A DNA stretch of 64,000 nt from Pomphorhynchus laevis (taxonomy: Eukaryota; Acanthocephala; Palaeacanthocephala; Echinorhynchida; Pomphorhynchidae), in assembly GCA_012934845.2 (NCBI GenBank), contig WNNJ02002222.1, positions 62,001-126,000 on the forward strand, read 5' to 3'. Every line of letters starts with the position of its first letter. The stretch's first letter is position 1. Shown here piece by piece: positions 60,312 through 64,000 of this stretch. A model generated the notes under the pieces. That model saw only the letters and a program-made list of their open reading frames with translations, made no database searches and was not told where the DNA came from. The translations under genes were made by a program, and so were the position numbers.

Positions 60312-62415
60312 TTATAAACACGTAAGTATTTTAAAAGTACCCACAACACTTGATGGCAAAATACCGTCGATCTGGTATATATAGCTAATGTTAATTTTTA
60401 TTGGGCTATTCTGAGACCGACTTGATCGAATCTTTTAAACAGTTGTAGTAGTCTGAGTCTTTACTCCTCCATAGAGTTTGAAATTACAATGACATCATCT
60501 AAGTAAGATGTTACTTCTTTAATGTCGAATAGCGTTTCATTTATATACCTTTGGAAAATCGAAGATGCTGTTGAGATGCAAAATGTTATACGAGTGTATT
60601 TAAAATATCTAATGGTGTGGTAATAACAAGCATATTGATACTTTCATTGTTGACTGACAATTGCAAATACGCATTGGATAAATCAATTTTAGAGAAATTT
60701 TACCCTTAGCAACTCGGTTAAGTGTCTTCTATTGTAGGAATTTGATAAGCAATAGGGATCAGATATTTGTTGATAGTTACTCGAAAATCGGCCCATATTC
60801 AAATCCCGCCGCTATTTATTTGTACGAAAACTATTATAGTAGATCATTCTGGTGGCTGATGACTAAGGTCAACTGGTACAAGCGTTTCTGATTTCACCAG
60901 TCTATCTAGTCATCGTTCACCGCTTCTTTTAAAAACTTATAACATTCTTCGGGACGTTAATCTGAGTGAATTGGCGTCCGATAATAGTTTGAGTCAAGCC
61001 GTAAAATTATTTACCGTAAGATCAGTCTGCTAAAAATATTCGGATATTTTAGTTGTATATTTTCCATTTCGCTACTGCAGTTTTCAGATTCTGCGTTTTT
61101 TGTATTTATATTGATGATTTCACCTGGAATATGTATGCCGAGCTCAATTTCCCAAGGTAAACAAAAAAGCATAGATCTTGAACATACACAATCTTAGCGG
61201 GGAGTCTGACTTTTTTCCATATATTCTACTCAGATAATACATTAAAAATATGTCTCTATTAGATAACCACCAAATGCGCGTAATTTCGATGCACTTAGGT
61301 TTTGGAGATCCCATTGTTTCCCATACTTTCCTTGAAAGTGTAGTTACGGATGCGCCTGTGTCCAGTTGCATTTTTATCGGTACTCACTAATAGCTCTTAT
61401 ATTTCGCGTTGACCGCGATCTGCAATATCGTGCGTAGTGGCCAAATTTATTACAGTTAAAGCACTTTGCATTGCGAGCCGGATATGTTACGTGACATGTG
61501 TGTCACTCTACAATTTGGACAACATGTTGTTTGAGCAGGCGTAAAGCGCCTATTGAACATTAGCAGTTATACTTTATTGATTGAGAACTATTGTATTTGA
61601 GCTTCATCATTCTTTCTTAACTCTGTCGTTCTCGGTGTGTCCGATAATGCTGGAGAATTGTTCATTGCCTTATAATTACTAGCGATCTGCAATAGTTTTG
61701 AGATGGAAATATTTTCGTCTTGAATCGCCACGCTCCTTACGCATTCATCAGGCGCGTACATTGCCAGCATATCTCTGTTTTTTTTCTGCCACTGCCTCCT
61801 TTTCGCTTGATATTGTTGCCTTAAAAAATTTGAAATCTTTAGCTGCCCATCCAAATTATTCATCCACTCTGCGTAACTCTCATTACTTTTCTTTCTTTGC
61901 ATAAAGAATATCGAGCAGTAATTTCATGAAGTTTGACTGAAAAATATCTATAGAATATTTAAACAAGGTCACAAAGGATAAATTGTCGATACCGGTCGTA
62001 CGATCGTAAACGTAGTTTTCGCAACGATCGTAAATGTCTATAGTCCCAGTCAAGCTAACATTATTTCATTGATTGCTCGTTCTTTATACCTCGAGCAGCG
62101 AATTTAGTAAATGCGTTGCTTGAGTAGTAATTTATCCACTCACACACTTGTAGTCAAATTTGCGGAATGGTATTAACAACTTGTTTTAAGTCCGTACTTC
62201 GATCAGCAGACATGGTCGAAATCCTTGACTTGATAAACAGCTCCATCAGCTTTTCAACTTTTGAGTTTTGTTGTACAATCACGTCCATGATTGTACTCTC
62301 GGTATTCGTCCTCTTCGACAAATGACAAATACGTAAGTATTTTGAAAGTATCCACAAAACTTGATGGCAAAAATCGTCGATCACCAAACCATCCTGGAAT
62401 ATATAGCTACTGACA
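60312..62415 (-). mobile_element. LTR retrotransposon fossil, Gypsy-like
   Basis: Minus-strand element in the order gag (about 62290-61430, including a cysteine-rich part), aspartic protease (DTGAS motif near 61365) and reverse transcriptase (about 60960-60420). The order and protease style suggest the Gypsy/Ty3 group. A direct repeat of about 80-90 bp (ACGTAAGTATTTT, CCACAA, CTTGATGGCAAA) lies at 60312-60390 and 62325-62412 and may mark its ends. It is broken in more than five places and lacks the integrase part, so it is an old copy. Confidence 0.75.
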
Positions 62416-62489
62416 ATAAAAATAGGTTGCACACAAAAATACTTCAAACACCAAGCGAATGACGTCATTGTTCGTTGCTATATGTGTAC

Positions 62490-64000
62490 AAAACTGGTCG
62501 TTGGATTCATGCATCACTCCGCAGAGTCAGGAACGACTATCTTATTCACAAATCATCTTCCCCATTTTTCATTGCTCAACAACTAATTCTCTCCTCGCAA
62601 TTTTACTGCTACATAGCATGTGGTTGTTAAAACCCATCTGTACTGAGCAGTCGCGCCAACATCAGACCACCTCTCATGACCAAATTCGATGGCGATTAGA
62701 GAAAGGTACGTTGCTTAGAAGGAGGTTTTACTTTGAACCTATCATAGTGACCTTCTATCAGGCAGCTGTCCAACTCTTCCTTGGAATTGGTAACGAGAGT
62801 TTGACCGAATTTAATTCATACCTCTCATCGTAAGCTACCGCGTTTCTTTCGACTACCTATAAAGGTCGCATATACAATCCCACTCCGAACAAAACTCAAG
62901 GTACTAGCTAAAATGCTAGTACCTTCCTAATTTCCCTGTTTCCGCCAGACAGGCTCTCTCAAATAAATACTGGAGCACTATATATAGGTTCCAGCTGAGT
63001 AGGGATAGGGCGAGCATTTCTTGCCTTAACCCTTCTCAGTCTTCCTTTTGGAAGATATTTAAGAAGGCGAAGTTTGTCAGCTGGAAGGAGAGAGCTTTGG
63101 GCTGGATAGGTAGCATAAGCCTTGACAAAGTTTTGGAGGAGTCACTATCCCTACATAATTATGAAGCCACTCTATCGCCCCAACCAATTCCACCCCTTGG
63201 TATGACTTCAGGAGCCAGGACTTATCTGTCACAGATATCCAAAACTCCTGGGGGTCACTTCAAGGCACCTCAAAATCCCACGCGCCACTCTCCACTCGGG
63301 TCTGTAAGCTTTTGACAGATAGTCAGAGAAAGAAGGTCGCCATCACTTTGCTACTAGCCTCCACGTCCGATGTTCCTGGCATTAATATCAGCAGTCGTGT
63401 TTTTATATCAAAAAGAAATCGATTTCATCTCCTAAAGATCTGCGGCCTATCTCGATTCAAAACTCCCTCATCTGTATTTATGAAATAGCGCTTGCGCGTA
63501 AAATCCGCGACCATCTAAGTAAGCAAAATTTAATCCCACCAGGTTTTACTGGGTATGTAAAAGATCGCTCGGTCCATACAGCAATAGATGAAGTACATCA
63601 GTTTTGTCAAGATAACAGTCATCATCTTACTATGACTGTTTTTTCTTGAATTTTCTGCTGCATTTGACCGCATTTCCATTCATTTTGTTATCTCTTCTCT
63701 CAGGTCTATTGGATTGCCTGCGAGAATTGTTAACAGGGTGGAAATATTGTTATATACCAAGCGATTCTTATATGAAGAAAACCCTGATGCGCGTAAGTTC
63801 TACCATATTACGGGTGTTCCTCAAGGATCCCCACTTTCTCCAATCTTGTATCTAGCTGCCTCAATTATAATTTACAAAAAAATAAACGCGATCAATATCT
63901 TGTGGTATACGCTGATGATACCACAGCCCTGTTCTCTGGAAGCAGGTGCAAAGATGTAGTCTCTGACATCAGCTGTTTCCTTTTAAGATTAAAACATCAG
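62490..64000 (+). mobile_element. I/Jockey-group LINE, copy 4, 5'-truncated, runs off the window
   Basis: Starts inside the endonuclease at TGGTCGTTGGAT (copy 1 position about 25360), directly next to the LTR fossil. Endonuclease and linker pieces are 62459-62833 and 63097-63315. The RT region follows, with LPARIVNRVEILLYTKRF (63714), GVPQGSPLSPILYLAASI near 63815, and a YADD equivalent near 63905. Several frame changes. It is intermediate in decay between copies 2 and 3. Confidence 0.88.

Overview
The window looks like a chromosome piece from an AT-rich, intron-bearing invertebrate. A nematode is the best guess. The SF3B4 homologue shares several residues with the nematode form, exons have short introns (about 45-60 bp) with TTTCAG-type acceptors, and one LINE is an RTE whose tail resembles nematode RTE proteins. 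Host genes are few and most of the DNA is retroelement debris.

Host genes, left to right: (1) a complete SF3B4 (splicing factor 3b subunit 4) gene, + strand, 303-3420, five exons. (2) An unrecognised six-exon gene, + strand, 7746-14585, whose 5.7-kb third intron holds a 5'-truncated RTE LINE with its target-site duplication. (3) A glutamine-rich gene, - strand, 17711-30570, three exons whose splice phases agree. It carries a QLQ-like motif, and its 9.3-kb intron is packed with transposons. (4) One exon of GTP-dependent phosphoenolpyruvate carboxykinase (PEPCK), + strand, 58819-59064, with no further exon recognised before the window ends.

Mobile DNA: an I/Jockey-group LINE occurs four times. 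The copy at 23656-27405 has two open ORFs and looks whole, the copy at 35203-38260 is moderately decayed, the copy at 40150-43190 is heavily decayed, and the copy at 62490 runs off the right end. The whole copy sits inside an older CR1/L2-like LINE on the opposite strand, which itself lies in the intron of the Q-rich gene. Penelope-like elements (PLEs) are present as RT pieces and as many copies of a 3' tail. Further LINE remnants lie at 5900-6910, 45230-47660 and 53950-54720. An LTR-retrotransposon fossil lies at 60312-62415, and a tRNA-derived SINE-like block at 22670-22838.

The most unusual content is a set of small structured, ribozyme-like repeats. A roughly 208-bp palindrome at 57655-57862 (partial second copy near 48405-48526) holds a full hammerhead-ribozyme core with closed helices II and III. 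A 370-bp tandem array at 32607-33855, inside an element with inverted ends, carries hammerhead-type boxes and two perfect internal hairpins. The PLE 3' tail holds a conserved module whose helices show compensatory changes between copies. These may be parts of a retrozyme/PLE ribozyme family, but cleavage activity is not shown by sequence alone.
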